This document shows positions 31,981 to 39,477 of a stretch of DNA of 64,000 bases, piece after piece. The notes beneath the pieces are model-generated. The model ran no database searches. It saw only the letters and a list, made by a program, of their open reading frames with translations, and had not been told where the DNA came from. Position 1 is the first letter of the stretch. Every line of letters starts with the position of its first letter. The stretch spans positions 1-64,000 of the forward strand of contig VXOR01000008.1 of assembly GCA_009840005.1 (NCBI GenBank). The letters are read 5' to 3'. A program made the translations under genes and the position numbers. Source of the stretch: Gemmatimonadota bacterium (lineage in GTDB: Bacteria > Latescibacterota > UBA2968 > UBA8231).

Positions 31981-32787
31981 TCACACGGCTACCAACTCTG
32001 GGTAGTCCGGCCCCTGGACAACTTCGCCTACGCCCACGGTTTCGACGTTGCCCATGCGCTCGTTCCAATTGTCGCCCAAGCGACGGGTGTGGCCGGGCAT
32101 GAGGTGCATGATATAGCTGCGCCGTGGGTTGTCGGTTTTGTTGCCGTACGAGCCGTGGAAGGTGCGGCAGTGGTGGAAATGACAGTGCCCGGCTTTGACC
32201 TCGCAGGGCACTGGGGTGAGGTCGGTTCCGTCGGGGATCCCCTCTTGTTGCAGCAGCCAGTGCGGGTCGTCAACCACGGCGTCCTCGCGGTCATAGCGCA
32301 TCGGCCATAGGTGGCTGCCCGGGATGACGTGCATGCAGCCGTTATCGACGGTGGCGTCGTCTAGGGCGATCCAGCAGGTGCCCATGTCGGCTGGCCCAAC
32401 GTGATTCCAAAAGGTGTAGTCTTGGTGCCAGGCCAAGGCGGTTTCCGCGTCGTAGGCCGGCTTGTAGATCATTTGGTCTTCCCACATGCGCACCGGGCCA
32501 GACATGAGTTGGTGTGCCAAGGCGCTGATGGTCGAGTTGTCGATGAGGGCGGCAAAGGTCGGGTCGCGGCGGAAGATGTTGACCACCTTGACCGAGGGCA
32601 GTTGGCCTTTGGCTCGGGACTGCTCGACGGTTTCGCCCATCAGATGTTTGGGGAAAGGGATGCGGCCGTGGAGAATGTCGTCGATGCGTTCTTTGAGCGC
32701 GCTGATCTGCTCGTCGGATAAAACGCGCGGGCCGGATAGGTAGCCCTCGGTTTTGTAGTGTCCGATCTGGGCGTCGGTAAATGGCAT
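31981..32787 (-). CDS. Phytanoyl-CoA dioxygenase family protein
   Basis: Canonical PhyH protein of 268 residues. WHQDYTFW gives His121-x-Asp123; MHVIPGSH is the central block; distal His211 (TFHGSYGN) and Arg222 (RRSYI) complete the site. It converges with the PhyH at 31249. A ribbon-helix-helix-like gene ends 2 bp upstream of its start on the same strand, so the two may be co-transcribed. This one is closest in motif to characterised PhyH hydroxylases; substrate unknown. Confidence 0.9.
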   Translation of the reverse strand: MPFTDAQIGHYKTEGYLSGPRVLSDEQISALKERIDDILHGRIPFPKHLMGETVEQSRAKGQLPSVKVVNIFRRDPTFAALIDNSTISALAHQLMSGPVRMWEDQMIYKPAYDAETALAWHQDYTFWNHVGPADMGTCWIALDDATVDNGCMHVIPGSHLWPMRYDREDAVVDDPHWLLQQEGIPDGTDLTPVPCEVKAGHCHFHHCRTFHGSYGNKTDNPRRSYIMHLMPGHTRRLGDNWNERMGNVETVGVGEVVQGPDYPELVAV

Positions 32788-32789
32788 GG

Positions 32790-33131
32790 CTACTCCGTCG
32801 TGGGCTGCGCTCGATCTTGGGCTTCATTGAATGGGTGAGGTCCCGAGCGGTCGCGCTCGAAGTCAGCATCGTTGCCGACGTTGGGAATGGCGAGCAGATG
32901 GTCCACGAACGATTCGGAAGACTTGAAGAGCGATTTTTCGGCAGATTCAAGCCCAATATCTGACAGATCCTTGGCAACCCTTTCAGCCGCATGAACTCGA
33001 TCCTCTTCTTCTCGCATCTTTTCGGCCGCATCCAACGCCTTGGAGATTGCTGATTCCGCCGTGTCCTCTAGGGGGTCTGCCCACCTCTTGAGGCGTTGCA
33101 TTGTCTCCGCCGACACTCTGATTGTAGGCAT
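32790..33131 (-). CDS. Ribbon-helix-helix-like protein
   Basis: Protein of 113 residues whose first 40 residues (PTIRVSAETMQRLKRWADPL...) fit a small ribbon-helix-helix DNA-binding domain as in VapB/CopG-like antitoxins (xIxVSxETxxRLKxLADPLeDT). The remainder is polar and acidic. No toxin gene is adjacent: upstream is empty and downstream is a PhyH gene 2 bp away. It could be an orphan antitoxin or a regulator of the PhyH gene. Start ATG 33131 is preceded by GAGGAGG-type sequence. Confidence 0.7.
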   Translation of the reverse strand: MPTIRVSAETMQRLKRWADPLEDTAESAISKALDAAEKMREEEDRVHAAERVAKDLSDIGLESAEKSLFKSSESFVDHLLAIPNVGNDADFERDRSGPHPFNEAQDRAQPTTE

Positions 33132-33334
33132 TGTTACCTCCTCAACTTGTTACTTTGAAACAACGTAACAACGACCCCACGGACGGTCAATACTCATAGA
33201 TTCCCCTGCGAGTTCCTCGTCTTCCACGAAGTTTTGTATTACTTTCCGAAGGCCTTCCGCTCGCTCTTTCGGCTGTCGAAGAGGACTGTAGCCGAAGGCT
33301 CATAACTCTCCACAAAATCGAAGGAACCTTAGCT

Positions 33335-34594
33335 ATGCCCGCATCGAATTCACAGACGGTACTGATTCGCCCAGGACTGCTCGCCGACGGCCTCGGCGGC
33401 AGCGCCAAGGCCGGGCAGGCGGTATTCGTACGAAATGGCACAATCGCCGCGATCGGACCATTGGCACAGGTGGAGCAGCAGACGCCTCCCGATACCCCGA
33501 CCGTCGATTTGAATGGCTGCTGTCTCACTCCCGGCCTCATCGATGGCCACACCCACCTCAGCCTGCCGGGAGACGGCCGCCGCTACGACCTGACCTTTCT
33601 CGAGAGCGACGAGATGATGGTACTGATCGGGGCCATGAACATGCGCAAGCACTTACGCGCCGGCATTACCACCCTGTGCGAGCACGGCGCCCGCAACAGG
33701 GTCGGGTTCATCCTCAAGCAAGGTCTGCAACGCGGATACATCTCCGGGCCGCGGCTGCTCGTCAGCGGTCGTCCGATCACCTGCACGGGGGGCCACTTCC
33801 ACATGTGCAACGAGGTTGCCGACGGAGTGGAAGAGATCCGCCGGTCCGTGCGTCGGCTCGTGCACGAGGGGGCCGACTACATTAAGGTAATGGCCTCCGG
33901 AGGCGGGACGACCGGCACGATTCCGGGGTTGGCCTCCTATTCGACTGAAGAGTTGCAGGCCCTAGTGGGCGAGGCGCGCCAGTTTCACCGCCTCACTGTC
34001 GCCCATTGCCGCGCCAAGGAGTCGATGGTGCGGGCCGTCGAGGCTGGCATCGACCTGATCGAGCACGTCGAGTTCCTCGAACCGGACCACGTAATGCGCT
34101 TCGACCCGAAAGTAGCCGAGATGTTGGCCGAATCCGGCATCTGGCTGAGCCCCACGCTGCAGGCGTGGACCAACTACCCGGAGATGGTGCGCCTGCGCAA
34201 GCTGCGCGACGCGGGAACTATGGGCGCCAAAGAGGAGGCTGCGCTCGCCCATCTCGAACAACGAGCGGAGAAGCGACTCGACGTGATGCGGCAGATGCTC
34301 GACTACTGCCTGAAGGAGCGCGTGGTGCCCGGCACGGACTCAGGAGTGGGCACCCTCGAATTCGGCCACTTGGACTACGACCTGCAGCTACTGGTCGAAT
34401 GCGGCTTTACCCCGGCCGAAGCTCTCGTCGCGGCGACCCGGGTCTCGGCCGAGGCGGCCGGCATTGCCGATGAGGTGGGGACCATCGAGGTCGGAAAATC
34501 TGCGGACCTTGCCGCCTTTGGGGGCGATCCGACGGCAGACGTGGCCGCCTTCAGCGACGTCAGGGCGGTTTTCCAGGCCGGGGTGCGCGTTTAA
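33335..34594 (+). CDS. Metal-dependent amidohydrolase (imidazolonepropionase-like)
   Basis: Amidohydrolase-superfamily enzyme of 419 residues. The first metal motif is DGHTHLS with His72 and His74; a carbamylation-type Lys lies in DYIKVMASGGG, then His in VAHCRAK and LIEHVEF, and the final Asp in PGTDSGVG. The C-terminal VGKSADLAAFGGDP returns to the small beta domain. It hydrolyses amide bonds, possibly of dipeptides or N-acyl amino acids. It starts an operon with an aminotransferase-class-V enzyme and an N-acylamino acid racemase-like enzyme, which supports an amide or amino-acid derivative pathway. Confidence 0.9.
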   Translation: MPASNSQTVLIRPGLLADGLGGSAKAGQAVFVRNGTIAAIGPLAQVEQQTPPDTPTVDLNGCCLTPGLIDGHTHLSLPGDGRRYDLTFLESDEMMVLIGAMNMRKHLRAGITTLCEHGARNRVGFILKQGLQRGYISGPRLLVSGRPITCTGGHFHMCNEVADGVEEIRRSVRRLVHEGADYIKVMASGGGTTGTIPGLASYSTEELQALVGEARQFHRLTVAHCRAKESMVRAVEAGIDLIEHVEFLEPDHVMRFDPKVAEMLAESGIWLSPTLQAWTNYPEMVRLRKLRDAGTMGAKEEAALAHLEQRAEKRLDVMRQMLDYCLKERVVPGTDSGVGTLEFGHLDYDLQLLVECGFTPAEALVAATRVSAEAAGIADEVGTIEVGKSADLAAFGGDPTADVAAFSDVRAVFQAGVRV

Positions 34595-34622
34595 TAGTCA
34601 GCACAGAGGGAGGAACAGGCGC

Positions 34623-35762
34623 ATGGATGTCGCTGAGATTCGAGATCAGATCCCGGGTCTGCGGTTCGGCGTCTATCTCAATACCGGCGGGGTCGGCCAA
34701 GCACCCGCCAGCGTGAGTCAGGCGATCACCGCTGGCTACCGGCTGATGGCCGATGGTAGGCTGAGTCCCATCGACTGGTATGAAGCGATGAGCGAGGCCG
34801 CCTCCGAGATCCCTGCGAAGATCGCCGACTTCTTCGGGGCCGACTCGACGGAGATCGCCTTGACCATGAGCACCGGCGACGGCTTTGGCATGGTGTTGGG
34901 GGGGCTGCGCTGGGAACCGGGTGACGAGGTGTTGATCACCAGCGAGGAGCATCCAGTACCGCTTCAGGCCGTTCAAGGGCTGGCCGACCGGGAGGGGGCT
35001 GTCATCAAGGAGGTCGAACTGGATCACGACAAGGACGTGATCTTGGAACGGGTGGAACGGGCCATCACGCCACGCACCCGGCTGATCTGCTTCAGTCACG
35101 TCACCACCGATTCGGGCACCCTGCTGCCGGCTGGGGAGATCTGCGCCCTAGCTCGGGCCCGCGGAATCCTCACGCTGTGGGACGGCTGTCAGGCGGTGGG
35201 GCAACTGCCGGTGGACCTCCATGGCATGGGCTGCGACTTCTACGCTACCAACTGCTACAAGTGGCTGCTGGCGCCGATCGGCACGGGGTTTCTCTACGTC
35301 CGCAGAGATGCGCAGCAGGCTCTCAAGCCGTTGCGGCGTCCGCACGATCCCTCCGCCTCAGCGCGACAGTACGAGATGGGGAGTCCGGCGAGCGTGCTCT
35401 ACTTGGGTGTCGGCGCCAGCTTCGACTTCCTGACCTGCATCGGCGGACCTCGGGCCATCGCCGCGGAGGCGGGCCGCAAGGCAGAGGAGTTGTGGGCGCG
35501 TCTCGACGCCATTTCCGGCGTGCAGGTCGTCAGTTCACGCCGCCCCGAGACCCGGAGTGGCATCGTCACATTTGCCATCGCCGGGATGGAGGGCGACGAG
35601 GTCTCCACAGCCCTCAGGCAGCGCTGGCAGATCGTCCAACGGGGCACGTACATGACCGATCCGACCGGCGTGCGGATCTCGGTGGCCTTCTACACCAGCG
35701 ACGCGGAGCTAGACACACTAGTCGAAGCGGTGACGACGCTGGCCGGAGAGGCGAAGCGATAG
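34623..35762 (+). CDS. Class V aminotransferase / cysteine-desulfurase-like PLP enzyme
   Basis: Fold-type I PLP enzyme of 379 residues from ATG 34623, preceded by GAGGGAGGAACAGG; the longer frame overlaps the amidohydrolase. Conserved residues include His159 (FSHV), Asp187 (WDGCQ) and Lys213 in TNCYKWLLAPIG, the PLP-binding Lys. There is no cysteine-desulfurase active Cys loop evident, so a transaminase, isopenicillin-N-epimerase-like or selenocysteine-lyase-like activity is more likely. It sits 28 bp after the amidohydrolase and directly abuts the following racemase-like gene (stop 35762, start 35763), so the three form one operon. Confidence 0.88.
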   Translation: MDVAEIRDQIPGLRFGVYLNTGGVGQAPASVSQAITAGYRLMADGRLSPIDWYEAMSEAASEIPAKIADFFGADSTEIALTMSTGDGFGMVLGGLRWEPGDEVLITSEEHPVPLQAVQGLADREGAVIKEVELDHDKDVILERVERAITPRTRLICFSHVTTDSGTLLPAGEICALARARGILTLWDGCQAVGQLPVDLHGMGCDFYATNCYKWLLAPIGTGFLYVRRDAQQALKPLRRPHDPSASARQYEMGSPASVLYLGVGASFDFLTCIGGPRAIAAEAGRKAEELWARLDAISGVQVVSSRRPETRSGIVTFAIAGMEGDEVSTALRQRWQIVQRGTYMTDPTGVRISVAFYTSDAELDTLVEAVTTLAGEAKR

Positions 35763-36875
35763 ATGCGAATCGACAGACTCGACGTGTACTACGTGGTGAT
35801 GCCGCTCATCTATCCCTGGCGCACGGCGTATGGGGAAGACGCCGACATCCACTCGGTACTCGTCAAGCTGACCAGCGGCGAGCACGAAGCTTGGTCGGAA
35901 AGCACCCCTTTCTTCGCGCCCACCTATCTCAATGAGAGCGCCGGGTCCGCGTTCTACCACGTCTCCGAGGTGATGGGGCCTTGGGTCGTAGGGCGCGAGT
36001 ACGACACGGCCGCGGACCTCGACCAGCGGCTGGCGATTTTCAAGGGCAACAGCTTCGCCAAGGCGGCCGTGGAGATCGGCTGGTGGACGCTACAGAGCCG
36101 CATCACTGGGACCCCCCTGCACCAGCTTCTCGGCGGCCGGACTCGCGACGTGGTGGCCGGCGCTGACTTCGGCATCCAAGACTCCTACGACATGCTTCTC
36201 GGGAACATCCAGCAGGCCGTCGACGCCGGATTCCCGCGCATCAAGCTGAAAGTGGCCCCGGGCTGGGACTTGGAAATGCTGCAAATCGTCACCAGCACCT
36301 TCCCCGACACCACCTTCCACATCGACTGCAATTCCGGGTACACCCTCGACGACCTGCCGTTTTTCAAGGCTATCGACGGCATGGGGCTCGCCTTCATTGA
36401 GCAGCCACTTGCGTACAACGACCTGCTCGATCACGCCGAGCTCGCCAGACAGATCGGCACGCCCATCTGTCTCGACGAGAGCATCGTCGATCCGCGCACC
36501 GCCGAGCAGGCGTTGCGCATCGGTGCCTGTCGCTACATCAACATCAAGCCGGGAAGGATCGGCGGCTTGACCAACGCCCTCGCTGTGCACGATATGGCTA
36601 GGGACGCTGGCGTGCCGGTGTGGGTCGGGGGCATGCTCGAAAGTGCTCTGGGGGGATCGATCTGCGTGGAGCTGGCGACGCTGGAGAACTTCACTTACCC
36701 GGGCGACCTGTTCCCCTCCTCCCGCTTCTACCACCGCGACCTGTCGCAACCGCCCACGGAGCTCGCCGAGGGCTGCGTCTTCAAGCCCTCGACCGGCGAT
36801 CTGCCGACGCCGGATGCCGAGTTGCTGGCGGCGCAGACCTTGCGCTGGAAGACGGTCACGCCGGACTCATCGTGA
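35763..36875 (+). CDS. Enolase-superfamily N-acylamino-acid racemase / OSBS-like
   Basis: Enolase superfamily, MLE subgroup, 370 residues. The catalytic set is complete: Lys161-x-Lys163 (KLKV), Asp188 (DCNSG), Glu213 (IEQPL), Asp238 (CLDES) and Lys262 (IKPGRIGG), with GGMLESALG before the end. This pattern is that of o-succinylbenzoate synthase/N-succinylamino-acid racemase enzymes. No other menaquinone genes are nearby, so in this operon with an amidohydrolase and PLP enzyme a racemase of N-acylated amino acids or dipeptides is the better guess; MenC activity is not excluded. Confidence 0.9.
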   Translation: MRIDRLDVYYVVMPLIYPWRTAYGEDADIHSVLVKLTSGEHEAWSESTPFFAPTYLNESAGSAFYHVSEVMGPWVVGREYDTAADLDQRLAIFKGNSFAKAAVEIGWWTLQSRITGTPLHQLLGGRTRDVVAGADFGIQDSYDMLLGNIQQAVDAGFPRIKLKVAPGWDLEMLQIVTSTFPDTTFHIDCNSGYTLDDLPFFKAIDGMGLAFIEQPLAYNDLLDHAELARQIGTPICLDESIVDPRTAEQALRIGACRYINIKPGRIGGLTNALAVHDMARDAGVPVWVGGMLESALGGSICVELATLENFTYPGDLFPSSRFYHRDLSQPPTELAEGCVFKPSTGDLPTPDAELLAAQTLRWKTVTPDSS

Positions 36876-36890
36876 GCCGCTGGTTTATAA

Positions 36891-38408
36891 TTAGGTCGCC
36901 AGCGGCGCTCCGCCGGGTATGCTAATTGAGATCGGCGATTTTGCGTACTGGGAGCGGCAGGCGGTGAAATCGGCGTTGCGGTACTCGCCTAAATGAATGG
37001 ACCCTGAAATGCGGTCTTCCGCAGCGCGCCCTGAAAACAGGAAGGGGATGGTATCGCCCGGGCGGCTCACTTGACTGCGCAGCTTTACCTGATCGCCTTC
37101 GATGACGCCGACGATGGGCTGCTGGGAAAAATCGCTTATATGGGTGCCGCCGATCCAATGCCCCTCTTGTTCTAGGAATAGCTGGTGCTGGCTGCTGCTG
37201 CTCGAATAGTTGATGGTGAGATCCCAAGAACCGCTGACATCGGTTGCCGGAGGGGCTAGCTCCGTCGATTGGGGACTGCGTTGCGCGGATAGAATGCGGT
37301 GAATTCGGTCGGCGACCACTTGGTCGTTGCCCGGCTGCATCTGGTTGGGCGTGATGCCGATGGAAGTGCGGTCGTTGGCATCGCCGCTGGCCACGGCAAT
37401 GCGGGGTTTGTTGCGGGCAAAATCCTCGGCGACCTCTGCGCCGGTAATGTGCAAGACGGCTGGGTCCCAACTGATGGTGAGGACTGGGGCGCGGTTGGAC
37501 AGGCCGGTGGGGTCGTTGACCTCGGTCGATACGCTGTCAATGTCGCTCACCCGCTGGGCGATGTGGTCGAGATAGGACAGCCAAGTTTGCCATTCGGCGG
37601 CGTGGTCGCGGCGCACCCAGGCTTCGACCGCCGCCAACATCCCCATGATCTCTTCCTTGCCGATTTTATTATCGCGGCCCGGTCCGTGGTGCGGTGAACT
37701 GAATTGCCACGCCGACTGGAGCAGGGCTTTGTCGCCGAGCACTAAGCCGGCGCACTGGGGCCCGCACAGGGCTTTGCCGCCGCTGTAGGCCACGACGGTA
37801 GCACCCCTTTGCAAGTGGATATTGGGAATGGTGAGGTTTTCGGCCGCGGAGTCGGCGAGGACGGGGATTTTGTGTGGCCGGGCCACGTCGGCAATGACTT
37901 CTAGGGAAAGCGGCTGGCCGGTGGCAGAGCCTGCCCCCGTGGTTATGTAGATCATGGCGGTGCGGGGATTGATGGCTTGCTCCAATTCGGCCCGGGTCTC
38001 GACCATGACGATTTCGACGCCGATGCTGCGCAGGGCATGGTCGTAGGCGTTACGCGAGTACCGGGGGATGATGACTTGGGTTTTGTCCAAGCCGGTCAAA
38101 TCCGGGATGCGGATCAGTTTTTCGGGATTGCCGCCAGTGACGCAAGCTGCGGTGACGTGCTTGAGGCCAGCGGCGCAACCCGCCGGAATCAGGCCCCATT
38201 CGGCCCCAGTGATGTCAGCTAGTCTTTGGCCGACGGCTTCGGCCAGTTCGTCGTATTGGACGAAGTAGCCCGAGGCCGCTTCCATGGCCGCTACAACTTC
38301 GGGGAGTTCGACCGAGCCGCCGATGATGGTAAACGTGCCACGGCAGTTGATGATGGGTTCGACGCCAATGGCTTGGTATATGTTTTGGTCGCTGGTGTCC
38401 AATGTCAT
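36891..38408 (-). CDS. SelA-like PLP enzyme with extra C-terminal beta domain
   Basis: PLP-dependent protein of the SelA/DgaE-like aminotransferase group, 505 residues. The core (1-about 375) shows NCRGTFTIIGGSVELPEV near the N-terminus and YSGGKALCGPQCAGLVLG, where the Lys binds PLP. The last about 120 residues, after a Ser/Pro-rich linker, form a separate beta-rich domain (SGSWDLTINYSSSSSQHQLF...), not part of the usual family. It converges with the MLE gene (15-bp gap) and its start lies 43 bp after the stop of the amidohydrolase at 38452 on the same strand. Function is probably elimination or transamination on an amino sugar or amino acid; the extra domain is unexplained. Confidence 0.85.
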   Translation of the reverse strand: MTLDTSDQNIYQAIGVEPIINCRGTFTIIGGSVELPEVVAAMEAASGYFVQYDELAEAVGQRLADITGAEWGLIPAGCAAGLKHVTAACVTGGNPEKLIRIPDLTGLDKTQVIIPRYSRNAYDHALRSIGVEIVMVETRAELEQAINPRTAMIYITTGAGSATGQPLSLEVIADVARPHKIPVLADSAAENLTIPNIHLQRGATVVAYSGGKALCGPQCAGLVLGDKALLQSAWQFSSPHHGPGRDNKIGKEEIMGMLAAVEAWVRRDHAAEWQTWLSYLDHIAQRVSDIDSVSTEVNDPTGLSNRAPVLTISWDPAVLHITGAEVAEDFARNKPRIAVASGDANDRTSIGITPNQMQPGNDQVVADRIHRILSAQRSPQSTELAPPATDVSGSWDLTINYSSSSSQHQLFLEQEGHWIGGTHISDFSQQPIVGVIEGDQVKLRSQVSRPGDTIPFLFSGRAAEDRISGSIHLGEYRNADFTACRSQYAKSPISISIPGGAPLAT

Positions 38409-38451
38409 GTGGGTCTCCCTTGTGGATTGTGGATGGACGAACTTGTAACGG

Positions 38452-39291
38452 TCAGGTCAATCCCCAGATACGGGCGGCCGTACCGCCTAGCATTTGATCT
38501 TTTTCGCGCGAGCTGAGAAAGTCGAAACCCTCTTGCACTAGGCGCAACTCCTCGGCTAGGGTCGGCCAGTTGTGCTTGGTGCGGTGGTGTCCTGGATAAC
38601 CGGTGCCCCACAACATGCGCTCGGCCCCAAAGGCTTGGTGCAGACGCTGGATGAAGGGATGCACGTCGGCATAGGGAAAAGCCTGCTTCGAGCGGCCGTG
38701 GACGTCCGATATTTTCACTGCCATGTTGTCGAAATCGGCTAGCTGGACGATGGGCTGAAAAGCCTCGGCTGGCTCGTCGAGGTTGGGATAGCCCATGTGG
38801 TCCAATAGCAGGGGCATCTGCGGATGGCGGCGGGCGATTTCAGCTATTTGATCGGCGCAAGCGGCGTTGAGATGGAACTGGATGACGGCACCCATTGCGG
38901 CTAGGACTTCCCACAGGGGACGGTTCTGAGGCGTGGTCAGGACTTTTTCGTCTGGGTAGTACATGGGGTGGAAGCGAAAACCGAGCAAGCCGCGTTCCTC
39001 CATCCAATAGCGCGCCTGATCGGCGTTGTCTGGATTTTGCGGGTCGAGCATGCCGTGACCGATAGAGCGATCGGGGAAGCGGGCCTGCGAATCGGCGATA
39101 TAACCGTTGTCCCAAGTGGACCAGCTAGTCTGCACCAAGACGCTGCGGTCAACGCCGTTTTGGTCCATGTCCTCGATTAGCTCGTCGGCGGTGGCGGGTT
39201 CGTCCGGCTCGGAGGTCCAGTTGGGAGCGGTGGGTCCGATGGGGTATTTCTCGGACATTTCCCAGATGTGGACGTGGGTATCGACGATCAT
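38452..39291 (-). CDS. Amidohydrolase-2 family (TIM-barrel) hydrolase
   Basis: Metal-dependent amidohydrolase_2 family protein of 279 residues. DTHVHIW (4-10) is the His-x-His metal motif; later motifs include FHLNAACAD (His) and LDHMGYPN, and MLWGTGYPGHHR carries the final acidic/His region. Such enzymes hydrolyse lactones or decarboxylate aromatic acids. It precedes the SelA-like gene on the same strand (43-bp gap), so they may share a transcript. No signal peptide. Substrate unknown. Confidence 0.88.
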   Translation of the reverse strand: MIVDTHVHIWEMSEKYPIGPTAPNWTSEPDEPATADELIEDMDQNGVDRSVLVQTSWSTWDNGYIADSQARFPDRSIGHGMLDPQNPDNADQARYWMEERGLLGFRFHPMYYPDEKVLTTPQNRPLWEVLAAMGAVIQFHLNAACADQIAEIARRHPQMPLLLDHMGYPNLDEPAEAFQPIVQLADFDNMAVKISDVHGRSKQAFPYADVHPFIQRLHQAFGAERMLWGTGYPGHHRTKHNWPTLAEELRLVQEGFDFLSSREKDQMLGGTAARIWGLT

Positions 39292-39380
39292 GGACGATTC
39301 CTTTCAGGTTGGTCGGTTTTGTGCGGGCCTTGAGACACGATAATAATAAATGGACGTTACGCATGGGCATAGAGGTATGG

Positions 39381-39461
39381 GATGCTTCGACTCCGCTGCG
39401 CTCCGCTCAGCATGACGGGTGATGACGCCTCATGCTGTCATGCTGAGCGAAGCGAAGCATC
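39381..39461. repeat. Dispersed ATGCTTCG palindrome, copy 2
   Basis: Arms GATGCTTCGACTCCGC (39381 on) and GCGAAGCATC (ending 39461). Similarity to copy 3 extends about 30 bp leftward (ACGTTACGCATGG). It lies downstream of the DUF4838 gene and upstream of the amidohydrolase start. Confidence 0.85.
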
Positions 39462-39477
39462 TCATACCACTTAATAG

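Noticed and set aside
33150..33330. Possible relic frame on the minus strand between the RHH gene and the amidohydrolase
   Set aside because: Two stretches in different frames (PSATVLFDSRKSERK and VIQNFVEDEELAGES) look weakly coding, but I recognise no family and cannot support a pseudogene call.
34464..34622. Upstream extension of the class V PLP gene
   Set aside because: The extension overlaps the amidohydrolase and has no start-site support, while ATG 34623 has a strong ribosome-binding site.
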